A stretch of 34,874 nucleotides of DNA, taken from contig JACOSY010000001.1 of NCBI GenBank assembly GCA_016178595.1, positions 1 through 34,874 of the forward strand, read 5' to 3'. The DNA comes from Ignavibacteria bacterium. Lineage in GTDB: Bacteria > Bacteroidota > Ignavibacteria > UBA10030 > SZUA-254. A program made the position numbers and the translations under genes. A model generated the notes under the pieces. That model searched no databases. It was given only the letters and a program-made list of their open reading frames with translations, and had not been told where the DNA came from. Below are positions 7,112-14,679 of the stretch, piece by piece (the stretch's first letter is position 1; each line of letters opens with the position of its first letter).

Positions 7112-8905
7112 ATGAGTACAAACCACTCAAGTCACACACTTGAAGCGGTTCCCCATGTGGATCTTCACCCCCATGAGGAACTACCTTTCTGGCGGAAATA
7201 TATTTTTTCCACCGATCACAAGGTCATCGGCATCCAGTACGGCATCACAAGCCTGATCTTTCTTTTCTTCGGCTTCAGCTTGATGATGCTGATGCGGTGG
7301 CAGCTTGCGTATCCGGGAGAAGCGCTTCCTATCCTCGGGAAACTTTTTGGGGATGAACGGATGCCCGATGGCATCATGCTTCCGGAGTTTTACAATCAGC
7401 TCGGAGCAATGCACGGCACGATCATGGTTTTTCTCGGAGTCGTACCGCTCGCCGTCGGCGCATTTGGGAACTACGTGGTGCCGCTTCAGATCGGCGCGCC
7501 CGACATGGCTTTCCCAAAGTTGAACATGGCAAGCTACTGGGCATACTTCACCGGTGGAATCGTCATGCTTGCGAGTTTCTTCATACCGGGCGGTTCAGCA
7601 CAATCCGGCTGGACATCGTACCCACCGCTCTCCGATGTCACTGTCCCGGGCCTTTGGGGCGGTCAAACCTGGTGGCTTATTGGCATGGTCTTCTTGATCT
7701 CGTCCTCGCTCCTCGGTTCCATGAATTTCATAGTTACAATCATACAGTTGCGGACAAAAGGCCTGACCTTCATGCGCCTTCCGTTCTTTGTATGGGCACA
7801 GTTCGTGACCTCCTTCTTGCTTCTGCTTGCGTTTCCTCCGCTTGAAGCGGCGGGCGTTCTTCAGTTAATGGATCGTGTCGCCGGAACAAGTTTCTTCCTC
7901 CCATCCGGACTCATGGTGAGCGGACAGATACTTCCCAATACTGGCGGCGGTAATCCCCTGTTGTGGCAGCATTTGTTCTGGTTTCTCGCTCATCCCGAAG
8001 TGTACGTCTTGATCCTGCCTGCTCTTGGCATCGTTGCCGAGATTATTGCGAACAATACACGCAAACCACTCTGGGGATACAAGTCGTTGGTCTTCGCAGT
8101 GATCTTCCTCGGCTTCATGTCGTTCATCGTATGGGCACACCACATGTTCTTGACCGGCATGGGCACGGCAATCAGCGCGTTCTTTCAGACGACGACGATG
8201 ATCATTTCGATTCCATCGGTCATCATTCTTTCAGCGCTGTTTATTTCTCTGCATGGCGGATCGATTCGCTTCAACACGCCGATGCTTTTCGCGCTGGCAT
8301 TCCTCCCAATGTTCGGTATCGGTGGATTGACGGGTCTTCCGCTTGGTCTCGCCGCATCGGACATTCCTTTACACGATACGTATTACGTCATCGGCCATTT
8401 CCATTATGTCGTCGCACCGGGAACCATTTTTGGACTCTTTGCTGGCATTTATTACTGGTTTCCAAAGATCACCGGTCGAAGAATGAACGAGAAGCTCGGC
8501 AAGATTCATTTCTGGGGATCGTTCGTCTGCATGAACCTCATCTTCTTTCCGATGCTCATACAAGGTTTGGCAGGAGTATCGCGCCGGTTATATGATGGCG
8601 GTCAGCAGTACGCACATGCTCAGAGCGTTCTCTACCTGAATGAAGTCATGTCGATTGCCGCGTGGGTCATGGCAATCTTCCAACTCTTCTTCATCGTGAA
8701 CTTCTTCTGGAGCAGACGGAAAGGTGAAAAGGTTTCCGCAAACGTATGGGAAGCGACAACGCTCGAGTGGGCCGCGACCACTTCCCCGCCGCTTGCTCAC
8801 GGTAACTTCTCCAAGATTCCGGAAGTCCATCACGGTCCATACGAGTACAGTGTTCCCGGACAGGTGAAAGACTATCTACCACAAAACGAATTAGCAAAGG
8901 CGTAA
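7112..8905 (+). CDS. ctaD: Cytochrome c oxidase subunit I (heme-copper oxidase, type A1-like)
   Basis: This is a 597-residue polytopic protein carrying heme a and the heme a3-CuB site, where oxygen is reduced to water with proton pumping. Ligands are present: H101 and H431 (heme a), H429 (heme a3), and H294, H343 and H344 (CuB). HPEVY (294-298) supplies the cross-linked Tyr and the D-channel Glu296. Other D-channel residues are intact: D131 in GAPDMAFP, N120 and N138. The Mg-site pair H421-D422 is kept. The odd feature is the K-channel. The lysine of the usual PTGIK motif falls on Ile372 in IPSVII, counted without gaps from the HH pair. The gene lies between the cupredoxin gene and subunit III, six bp from the latter. 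Confidence 0.97.
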   Translation: MSTNHSSHTLEAVPHVDLHPHEELPFWRKYIFSTDHKVIGIQYGITSLIFLFFGFSLMMLMRWQLAYPGEALPILGKLFGDERMPDGIMLPEFYNQLGAMHGTIMVFLGVVPLAVGAFGNYVVPLQIGAPDMAFPKLNMASYWAYFTGGIVMLASFFIPGGSAQSGWTSYPPLSDVTVPGLWGGQTWWLIGMVFLISSSLLGSMNFIVTIIQLRTKGLTFMRLPFFVWAQFVTSFLLLLAFPPLEAAGVLQLMDRVAGTSFFLPSGLMVSGQILPNTGGGNPLLWQHLFWFLAHPEVYVLILPALGIVAEIIANNTRKPLWGYKSLVFAVIFLGFMSFIVWAHHMFLTGMGTAISAFFQTTTMIISIPSVIILSALFISLHGGSIRFNTPMLFALAFLPMFGIGGLTGLPLGLAASDIPLHDTYYVIGHFHYVVAPGTIFGLFAGIYYWFPKITGRRMNEKLGKIHFWGSFVCMNLIFFPMLIQGLAGVSRRLYDGGQQYAHAQSVLYLNEVMSIAAWVMAIFQLFFIVNFFWSRRKGEKVSANVWEATTLEWAATTSPPLAHGNFSKIPEVHHGPYEYSVPGQVKDYLPQNELAKA

Positions 8906-8911
8906 ACAACG

Positions 8912-9496
8912 ATGGAAATTCCCTATACCATTACCGCACGACCCGATACGGGCCTCTTCAATGCGAAGCTCGGGGTGTGGCTCTTCCTTACATCGGAGGT
9001 CATGTTGTTCGGAGCGTTGTTCACTACGTACATCCTTCTGCGGGTCGGTGCCCCAACATGGCCGCACGGCGAACTTGACGTGCCTCTGGCAACATTAAAC
9101 ACTGCAGTTCTCATCACTTCCAGCATCACAATGGTGATGGCGTGGGCTTCGCTCGTGTTGAAGGAATGGAAGAAGCACAAATTATATCTCGCCGCGACAA
9201 TTCTCCTTGGTGTGGCTTTCCTTGTCATCAAAGCGTTCGAGTACGGCCATCACTTCGCGGAAGGTGAGTTGCCCAACAAGAGCACGTTCCTGGCGATTTA
9301 CTTCACGCTCACGGGCCTTCACGGACTCCACGTTATCGGCGGCATGATCGTGAACTCGTACCTTTTCTTTATGGGCGGCAAGATGTGGAAGACACAGCCT
9401 GAACGATTCACGAATCGGATCGAAGTCGCCGGCCTCTACTGGCACTTCGTTGACCTGGTATGGATTTTCTTATTCCCAGTCCTCTATCTCTTATAG
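8912..9496 (+). CDS. ctaE: Cytochrome c oxidase subunit III
   Basis: This 194-residue membrane protein has five hydrophobic helices, the shorter of the two common subunit III forms. Family blocks are clear: KLGVWLFLTSEVMLFGALF, FEYGHHFAEGELP, YFTLTGLHGLHVIGGM and VAGLYWHFVDLVWIFLFPVLYL. Subunit III has no redox cofactors; it stabilises subunit I and supports proton uptake at the D-channel entrance. It starts six bp after ctaD, with AAAGGCG as a plausible ribosome binding site, and the subunit IV gene follows after nine bp. Confidence 0.95.
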   Translation: MEIPYTITARPDTGLFNAKLGVWLFLTSEVMLFGALFTTYILLRVGAPTWPHGELDVPLATLNTAVLITSSITMVMAWASLVLKEWKKHKLYLAATILLGVAFLVIKAFEYGHHFAEGELPNKSTFLAIYFTLTGLHGLHVIGGMIVNSYLFFMGGKMWKTQPERFTNRIEVAGLYWHFVDLVWIFLFPVLYLL

Positions 9497-9505
9497 GAAT
9501 AGACT

Positions 9506-9820
9506 ATGGACACAGCACATACACAAGAGTTTAAGAAACATATCCGTACGTACATCTTGGTGTTCGTGGCGCTGCTCGCGCTTACGATCATCACGGTCAC
9601 AATATCGACCCTCCACTTAAGTGTGCCGGCAGCAATCACCGTAGCGTTGATCATCGCAACCATTAAAAGCTCGCTGGTTGCAAGCTACTTCATGCACCTG
9701 ATCTCCGAGAAGAAGCTTATCTTCCTGGCGTTGCTCATCACAGTTGTTTTCTTCGTGGCGCTTATGTGGCTGCCGATTTTTGCACATTCAGATCCGATAA
9801 TTTACAAGAATGTCCCTTAA
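9506..9820 (+). CDS. Cytochrome c oxidase subunit IV (bacterial, COX4_pro/CtaF-like)
   Basis: This 104-residue protein has three transmembrane segments (about 15-35, 40-62 and 70-90), with the family block AALIIATIKSSLVASYFMHL here as VALIIATIKSSLVASYFMHL. Small subunits of this kind accompany bacterial caa3/aa3 oxidases and help assemble or stabilise subunits I-III. AGGA lies about seven bases before the ATG. Its last 11 bases overlap the next small gene. Confidence 0.88.
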   Translation: MDTAHTQEFKKHIRTYILVFVALLALTIITVTISTLHLSVPAAITVALIIATIKSSLVASYFMHLISEKKLIFLALLITVVFFVALMWLPIFAHSDPIIYKNVP

Positions 9821-10016
9821 AGCATTTCATATTTTCTTTATTAGCGTTTCGATCCTGCTCGCGCTCGGCTTCGCCGGATGGATGATCCAGGAATATGCAC
9901 ATGATGGAAAGATTCTCACTCTGGCTGGTGCTCTTACCTCAGTTGTCGTCGGTGTTGCTTTGGCGATCTACGGATTTCGCTTCCTACGAAAACTGCGGCA
10001 CGTGAGTTATCTATGA
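9810..10016 (+). CDS. Small two-helix membrane protein of the oxidase operon
   Basis: This 68-residue protein has two hydrophobic segments (about 6-26 and 36-57) joined by an acidic turn (QEYAHDGK), with a basic C-terminus (RFLRKLRHVSYL). I cannot name a family. It overlaps the subunit IV gene by 11 bp and the following gene by four, so it is clearly translated as part of the operon. A structural or assembly role in the oxidase is inferred from position only. Confidence 0.7.
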   Translation: MSLKAFHIFFISVSILLALGFAGWMIQEYAHDGKILTLAGALTSVVVGVALAIYGFRFLRKLRHVSYL

Positions 10017-10288
10017 AGATAACAAGGATACCTTTCATACTCAGCGTTCTTGTTGCACTTCAGGGCACAATAGTGGCCTGCCCGAACTGCTACGGCGCGC
10101 CGGGTTCTCCGTTGACTGATGGGATGAACACAGCCATCCTGATCATGCTGGGTATTACAGGCTTCGTGTTCGGTTTGTTCATCGTCTTCTTCGTGATGTT
10201 ACGAAAGCGATCTCGGCTCTTCAGCGGTCACCCATCGGATAAAGCATTCGTGAACGAAAAAGGAGTTCTTCAATGGAACATTTTTTAA
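10013..10288 (+). CDS. Small membrane protein with exported CPNC motif
   Basis: This 91-residue protein has an N-terminal hydrophobic segment ending in VACPNCYGAPG (Cys23 and Cys26), a second membrane helix at about residues 41-63, and a basic cytoplasmic tail. The Cys-Pro-Asn-Cys pair on the outer face could bind copper, act as a thiol pair or mark a lipobox; the sequence alone cannot decide. It overlaps its upstream neighbour at ATGA, and its end overlaps subunit II by 16 bp. Position between subunits IV and II suggests a role in building the oxidase, possibly CuA insertion (inference). Confidence 0.7.
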   Translation: MKITRIPFILSVLVALQGTIVACPNCYGAPGSPLTDGMNTAILIMLGITGFVFGLFIVFFVMLRKRSRLFSGHPSDKAFVNEKGVLQWNIF

Positions 10289-11643
10289 ACCTTCCCCCCG
10301 ACGGTTCAGCACACGGTCCTGCGATCGATCATCTGATCGGTATTGTACACTGGTTGATGATTGTGCTCTTCGTCGGCTGGGGAACGTTCTACCTTTTTAC
10401 ACTTGTCCGGTTCCGACGATCCAGGAACCCGAAGGCAAACTATGCCGGCGTAAAGAGCCATGTCTCCAGCTATCTCGAGGTTGCTGTTCTAGTAATCGAG
10501 ATCGTCTTGCTCGCCTTTTTCTCTGTCCCGCTCTGGTCGAAGCGTGTTGATGCATTTCCTGCAGAGAAAGATGCGACTGTTGTCAGAGTCGTTGCCGAAC
10601 AGTTCTCCTGGAATGTTCATTATCCCGGACCTGACGGGAAATTTGGAAAGACAGCTCTCGGCCTGGTCGATGCCGATAATCCCCTCGGCCTGGACCGAAG
10701 CGATCCGGATGCAAAGGACGACATTACAACAATCAACCAGCTCTATCTGCCCGTTGGAAAATCTGTCATCGTCCACCTATCGTCAAAGGACGTCATTCAC
10801 AGTTTTGGCATCCCCCCCTATCGTGTAAAACAGGATGTGATACCCGGAATGAGCATTCCGCTTTGGTTCACACCAACAAAAACGACCGATGAAATTCGCG
10901 AAGAGCTCCGGATGACCTATTCAGTAGCTGATGTCATGAAAAAGGTCAAGAAAGTTGCGCTTCCCTCGATGTCGACGATGCCGATTAAAAAGGGAATGGA
11001 CATGAGCAATATGATGGCGATGCAGGATTACACCGACCAATCGGGTGGAACACTTGTTTCGAAAAATGATAAGCTCACTTCAGAAAATATCGACAAAATT
11101 TTTGATGCAGGCAGGTCGAGCGTTGCCGCACGTCCCACAGCCGGACTCGATAAATATGTTTCCCTAGAAGAGGTAAAAGACAGCAGCGGAAATTCGATCG
11201 TTGCGAAGAACGATGTACTCACAGAGGATGTCGTGACGAAACTTGTAGAGACCGGCATGAAGGAAGTGAATGTGCGCAAGATTTCCAACATGGACCTCTT
11301 CGTCGTGATGCAGGACTACGCCGATAAGTCCGGCAGCCAGCTTGCGGCAAAGGGCGACGCGGTTTCTGAAGAGCTGCTGACAAAGTTTGCAGATGCGGCA
11401 ATCAACGAAATCGTTCTTGCTCCTGCAACTCCGACTGAAATCGCCTGTGCACAACTCTGCGGGCTTGGGCACTACCGCATGCGTGGCTACGTGAGCGTTG
11501 TAACGCCAGACAAATTTAAGGAATGGTACGATCAGCAAGAGGCGTCTCTCGCACCGCAACAAGCAGCGCCGGATTCCACAGCATCGGCAGCAGCACCACA
11601 AGACACCGTTGCCGCTCAGGGAAGTCAGGAGATTCATCATTGA
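10273..11643 (+). CDS. ctaC: Cytochrome c oxidase subunit II with large insertion in the CuA domain
   Basis: The protein has 456 residues, against roughly 200-350 in common forms. There are two membrane helices (about 19-45 and 66-88), then a periplasmic cupredoxin domain that takes electrons into the dinuclear CuA centre. Ligands are H176 (DVIHSFGIPP), C392, C396, H400 and M403 (CAQLCGLGHYRM). The Glu normally found between the two cysteines (C-x-E-x-C) is Gln394. Between WFTPTKT (about 204) and the CuA loop (about 389) lie about 180 extra residues containing 48-residue repeats. Removing them would give a normal TPTKT-EIACAQLCG junction. The tail (421-456) is Ala/Gln/Pro-rich with no cytochrome c domain. 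The gene overlaps its upstream neighbour, and its stop overlaps the TTG of ctaA. Confidence 0.95.
   Translation: MEHFLNLPPDGSAHGPAIDHLIGIVHWLMIVLFVGWGTFYLFTLVRFRRSRNPKANYAGVKSHVSSYLEVAVLVIEIVLLAFFSVPLWSKRVDAFPAEKDATVVRVVAEQFSWNVHYPGPDGKFGKTALGLVDADNPLGLDRSDPDAKDDITTINQLYLPVGKSVIVHLSSKDVIHSFGIPPYRVKQDVIPGMSIPLWFTPTKTTDEIREELRMTYSVADVMKKVKKVALPSMSTMPIKKGMDMSNMMAMQDYTDQSGGTLVSKNDKLTSENIDKIFDAGRSSVAARPTAGLDKYVSLEEVKDSSGNSIVAKNDVLTEDVVTKLVETGMKEVNVRKISNMDLFVVMQDYADKSGSQLAAKGDAVSEELLTKFADAAINEIVLAPATPTEIACAQLCGLGHYRMRGYVSVVTPDKFKEWYDQQEASLAPQQAAPDSTASAAAPQDTVAAQGSQEIHH
10885..11436 (+). repeat. Insertion of 144-bp (48-residue) tandem repeats within ctaC
   Basis: Three homologous units are anchored at residues 261 (LVSKNDKLTSENIDKIFDAG), 309 (IVAKNDVLTEDVVTKLVETG) and 357 (LAAKGDAVSEELLTKFADAA), exactly 48 residues apart. 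A degenerate earlier unit is suggested by SVADVMKKVKKVAL and the matching MQDYTDQSGG/MQDYADKSGS linkers. The pattern K-x-D-x-L-T-x-E-x-(8)-A-G resembles the KGDVITEELVEKIEEAG-like motifs of some RNA polymerase and lipoyl-like folds; that resemblance is only an impression. Confidence 0.8.
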
Positions 11644-12713
11644 AAGGCTACAACAAAGGCCTTCATCGTTTCGCTTTCTTCACTGCCTGCTGCACGTTCC
11701 TTCTCATCATTGCGGGTGGATTGGTAACGAGCACGCAGTCGGGGCTCTCCGTTCCTGACTGGCCGACAACGTACGGTCATTTCATGTTCGCTTACCCTCT
11801 CGATCAAATGGTCGGGGGAATCTTTTATGAACACAGCCATCGTATGATTGCATCCGTCGTGGGATTTCTCACCGTCATTCTTGCGATGTGGATGTGGCGG
11901 AAGGAAGATCGGAGATGGGTTCGCAATCTATCATACGTCGCTCTCGGCACAGTGATACTGCAAGGCGTGCTTGGTGGGTTGACCGTTCTCTTGATGCTTC
12001 CGACCGCTATCTCTGTCAGTCACGCGACACTCGCACAGACATTCTTCGCAATTGTCGTCACGCTGGCTTTGATCACGTCAAAGTGGTGGCGTTCCGATCA
12101 GCCGCTCCTTCAACGGGAAGGAAAAAAAAATTCGCTGCCACAACTCATTCTCATCACGGCGTTTGCCGTCTACATCCAATTGATCCTCGGCGCACTGATG
12201 CGGCACACCCATTCCGGCTTGGTCGTCCCTGATTTCCCTCTTGCATACGGACAGTTGTTCCCTTCGCTTTCTCCGGAAGCGATGGATCAGTATAACCAAC
12301 AACTCATTCAATCCGATATTCGGATAGCCGCCGATGGAGCCGTTACGCAAGGTCAAATCATCATTCATATGCTTCACCGTTTCTGGGCAGTTATTACTGC
12401 AATCTTCATCGCATGGACCGCAGTACGCCTGCTCAAGCTCTCGTCACAGTCAAAGCGCTTAGCCCGGTTGGGTTACGTCCTGTTCGGCCTGATCGTTCTG
12501 CAAATAGCACTTGGAGCGCTTACAGTGTTATCACTCAAGGCAGTGGATGTCACGACGGCACATGTTGCAACTGGCGCTCTCCTCCTTGTCACATGTGTGC
12601 TGGCATCGTTCCACTCAATCAAATTATCCGGCAAATTATCCGGCAAATTATTCGGCATCCGTACACAACATCAGACGGCAGTATCTTTCTCACCAGGTGA
12701 GGTTTCTGCATGA
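11640..12713 (+). CDS. ctaA: Heme A synthase (CtaA/COX15)
   Basis: This 357-residue, eight-helix protein oxidises the C8 methyl of heme O to the formyl of heme A. Conserved histidines are present in both halves: EHSHRMIA and SVSHATLAQ in the first, MLHRFWAV and TTAHVATG in the second. The paired loops SGLSVPDWPTTYG and SGLVVPDFPLAYG are typical of the family. No ATG fits the N-terminus. The TTG at 11640 has AGGAG about nine bases upstream and shares TTGA with the stop of ctaC, so TTG is the likely start. A 12-bp triplication near the 3' end encodes KLSGKLSGKLFG in the C-terminal tail. Confidence 0.94.
   Translation: MKGYNKGLHRFAFFTACCTFLLIIAGGLVTSTQSGLSVPDWPTTYGHFMFAYPLDQMVGGIFYEHSHRMIASVVGFLTVILAMWMWRKEDRRWVRNLSYVALGTVILQGVLGGLTVLLMLPTAISVSHATLAQTFFAIVVTLALITSKWWRSDQPLLQREGKKNSLPQLILITAFAVYIQLILGALMRHTHSGLVVPDFPLAYGQLFPSLSPEAMDQYNQQLIQSDIRIAADGAVTQGQIIIHMLHRFWAVITAIFIAWTAVRLLKLSSQSKRLARLGYVLFGLIVLQIALGALTVLSLKAVDVTTAHVATGALLLVTCVLASFHSIKLSGKLSGKLFGIRTQHQTAVSFSPGEVSA
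12621..12656 (+). repeat. Tandem 12-bp repeat (three copies) in ctaA
   Basis: AAATTATCCGGC occurs at 12621-12632 and 12633-12644, and once more with one change (AAATTATTCGGC) at 12645-12656. The unit is a multiple of three, so copy-number change adds or removes four residues of the cytoplasmic tail without a frameshift. Confidence 0.9.
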
Positions 12714-13639
12714 ATAGTGACGTTGAAGTGCTGGGGAATGCCGATGCGCGATCTCGTGGAAAAGTTCTTGACTACATCGAACTGATGAAGCCTGAGTTGA
12801 CGGGACTGTCAGTCTTGACAACTTTGTGTGGTTTCTATTTAGCTACTGTTGGCTCACTCAACTATTGGCTCTTCTTCCATACGGCGCTTGGCACACTGCT
12901 CGTTGGCGGAGGAGCCGGAACACTCAATCAATATGCCGAGCGAAAGTATGATGCGATGATGAAACGGACTGAGCGTCGTCCCCTGCCTGCCGGACGCCTT
13001 GACCCCTCGGAAGTTCTCATCTTCGGAATTGTCATATCAGTCCTTGGTATCATTGAGCTTTCCGTCTGGACGAATTTTCTCACCGGATTCCTCGGTGCGA
13101 TTACGTGGACAACGTATTTGTTCCTGTACACGCCGTTGAAGCGTGTGACACATCTGTCGACACTGATTGGCGGAATTCCCGGAGCCATCCCGCCGATGAT
13201 GGGTTGGGCCGCGGTCCGCAATGATCTTACTGTTGAAGCCTGGATACTTTTTGCGATCCTCTTCTGCTGGCAGATGCCTCATTTCTTCTCACTCGCATGG
13301 ATGTACCGGAAGGATTATGCACGAGCCGGCTTCAAAATTCTCACCGTGATGGATGAACACGGCAGGCGAACGAGCCGCCAGATTCTTTTATACTGTATCG
13401 TTTTGATTCCTGCAAGCCTCGCTCCTGCATACTTCGGGATGACGGGGATGTTTTCCATCGTTACAGCTCTTGTGCTCGGATCGGGTTTTCTCGTTTATGG
13501 TTCATTGCTCTCCAGATTTTCACGTCGTCTCGAGCAGGAAGCACTCGGAAAAATTAACGTCTATTCTCGCCGCATGTTCTTCGCTTCGCTGGTGTACCTT
13601 CCAACACTGATGATTGTTCTCTCACTTGATAAGATGTAA
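12710..13639 (+). CDS. ctaB: Protoheme IX farnesyltransferase (heme O synthase)
   Basis: This is a 309-residue UbiA-superfamily prenyltransferase that attaches farnesyl to heme B to give heme O, the substrate of CtaA. The Asp-rich prenyl-diphosphate site is seen in NQYAERKYDAMMKRTERRPL, and the second motif region in FSLAWMYRKDYARAGFKIL. About eight or nine hydrophobic segments follow the family layout. The start overlaps the end of ctaA at ATGA (12710-12713). The two heme enzymes directly follow the oxidase subunits they serve. Confidence 0.96.
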   Translation: MNSDVEVLGNADARSRGKVLDYIELMKPELTGLSVLTTLCGFYLATVGSLNYWLFFHTALGTLLVGGGAGTLNQYAERKYDAMMKRTERRPLPAGRLDPSEVLIFGIVISVLGIIELSVWTNFLTGFLGAITWTTYLFLYTPLKRVTHLSTLIGGIPGAIPPMMGWAAVRNDLTVEAWILFAILFCWQMPHFFSLAWMYRKDYARAGFKILTVMDEHGRRTSRQILLYCIVLIPASLAPAYFGMTGMFSIVTALVLGSGFLVYGSLLSRFSRRLEQEALGKINVYSRRMFFASLVYLPTLMIVLSLDKM

Positions 13640-13731
13640 GGCACTGTACGGTCGGAACGCTTCATCATACGGTAACATCACACCCTGCTCATCTTTCAAC
13701 ATCCACAGGGAATTTACCTGACAAGCATTGT

Positions 13732-14679
13732 ATTATCGTCGATCGGGTAAGTCACTCGTATCCGCCAACGCGGAAACAGAAGGAACCGCGACAAGCCCTT
13801 CAGAATATCAGCTTCACTGTAGGGCGCGGTGACATCTTTGCACTCCTTGGACCGAATGGCAGCGGCAAGAGTACGCTCTTTCGCATCCTCTCCACGATCA
13901 TAGGGCAGACATCCGGTCAAGTTTCCGTTCTTGGCTTGGACTTACGGAAACAACAAGAGGCAATCCGGCGTCTTATCGGCATCGTCTTCCAACATCCGAG
14001 CCTGGATAAGAAGCTCACCGCACAAGAGAATCTCCGCCATCAAGGCCATCTCTATGGACTGCGCGGCCATGAACTCACTCAACGAATCCATGATGCACTT
14101 GAGAAGGTAGGGATCATTGATCGCGCGAACGATCTCGTCGAAAATCTCTCCGGTGGAATGCAGCGCCGCGTCGAACTTGCAAAGTGTCTGTTGCACAAGC
14201 CGCAGCTTCTCATTCTCGACGAACCAAGCACGGGGCTCGACCCCGGAGCGCGTCGTGAGTTTACAGAGTACTTGCATCAACTCCGCGATACAGAAGGAGT
14301 TACAGTCCTCCTCACAACACACATTCTCGATGAAGCCGAACACTGTGATCACATTGCGATCGTGGACCGCGGACAACTTGTCGCTATGGGTTCACCTGCC
14401 GATCTCAAAAACGAAATTGGCGGCGAAATTATTTCGGTAACATCCCGGGATCCGGCGGCACTACGTGAATTGATCGTGAAGAAGTTTGGCGGTGATCCGA
14501 AGCTGGTCGATCGTACAATCCGCATTGAACGCACGCACGGCCACGAGTTTATACCACAGCTCGTGCAGGCATTCCCCGGCCAGATCGACGCCGTCACACT
14601 TGCAAAGCCGACACTCGAGGACGTCTTCATCCAGAAAACCGGTCACCGATTCTGGAACAATAGAGAGGAAACCGATTGA
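13732..14679 (+). CDS. ABC transporter ATP-binding protein; no canonical start codon
   Basis: The frame carries a full nucleotide-binding domain. Numbered from 13732, it has Walker A GPNGSGKST (about 40-48), Q-loop VFQH (about 86-89), signature LSGGMQ (139-144), Walker B LLILDEP with TGLD (about 159-171), and H-loop TTHILDEAE. The C-terminus (DVFIQKTGHRF) is typical of DrrA/CcmA/NatA-type exporters. The first in-frame TTG, at 13936, lies after Walker A and cannot be the true start. Between the upstream stop (13630-13632) and Walker A there is no in-frame ATG, GTG or TTG. Homology-like sequence begins near IIVDRVSHSY, so ATT at 13732 is my best guess. A frameshift or sequence error is the alternative. 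The gene is partnered with the permease that overlaps its stop. Confidence 0.85.
   Translation: MIVDRVSHSYPPTRKQKEPRQALQNISFTVGRGDIFALLGPNGSGKSTLFRILSTIIGQTSGQVSVLGLDLRKQQEAIRRLIGIVFQHPSLDKKLTAQENLRHQGHLYGLRGHELTQRIHDALEKVGIIDRANDLVENLSGGMQRRVELAKCLLHKPQLLILDEPSTGLDPGARREFTEYLHQLRDTEGVTVLLTTHILDEAEHCDHIAIVDRGQLVAMGSPADLKNEIGGEIISVTSRDPAALRELIVKKFGGDPKLVDRTIRIERTHGHEFIPQLVQAFPGQIDAVTLAKPTLEDVFIQKTGHRFWNNREETD

Noticed and set aside
1638-13660. A shared TGTACGGTCGGA 12-mer just after the ABM-like gene (about 1640) and after ctaB (about 13646)
   Set aside because: Flanking sequence does not match and no structure accompanies it; a 12-mer shared once in 35 kb is weak evidence.
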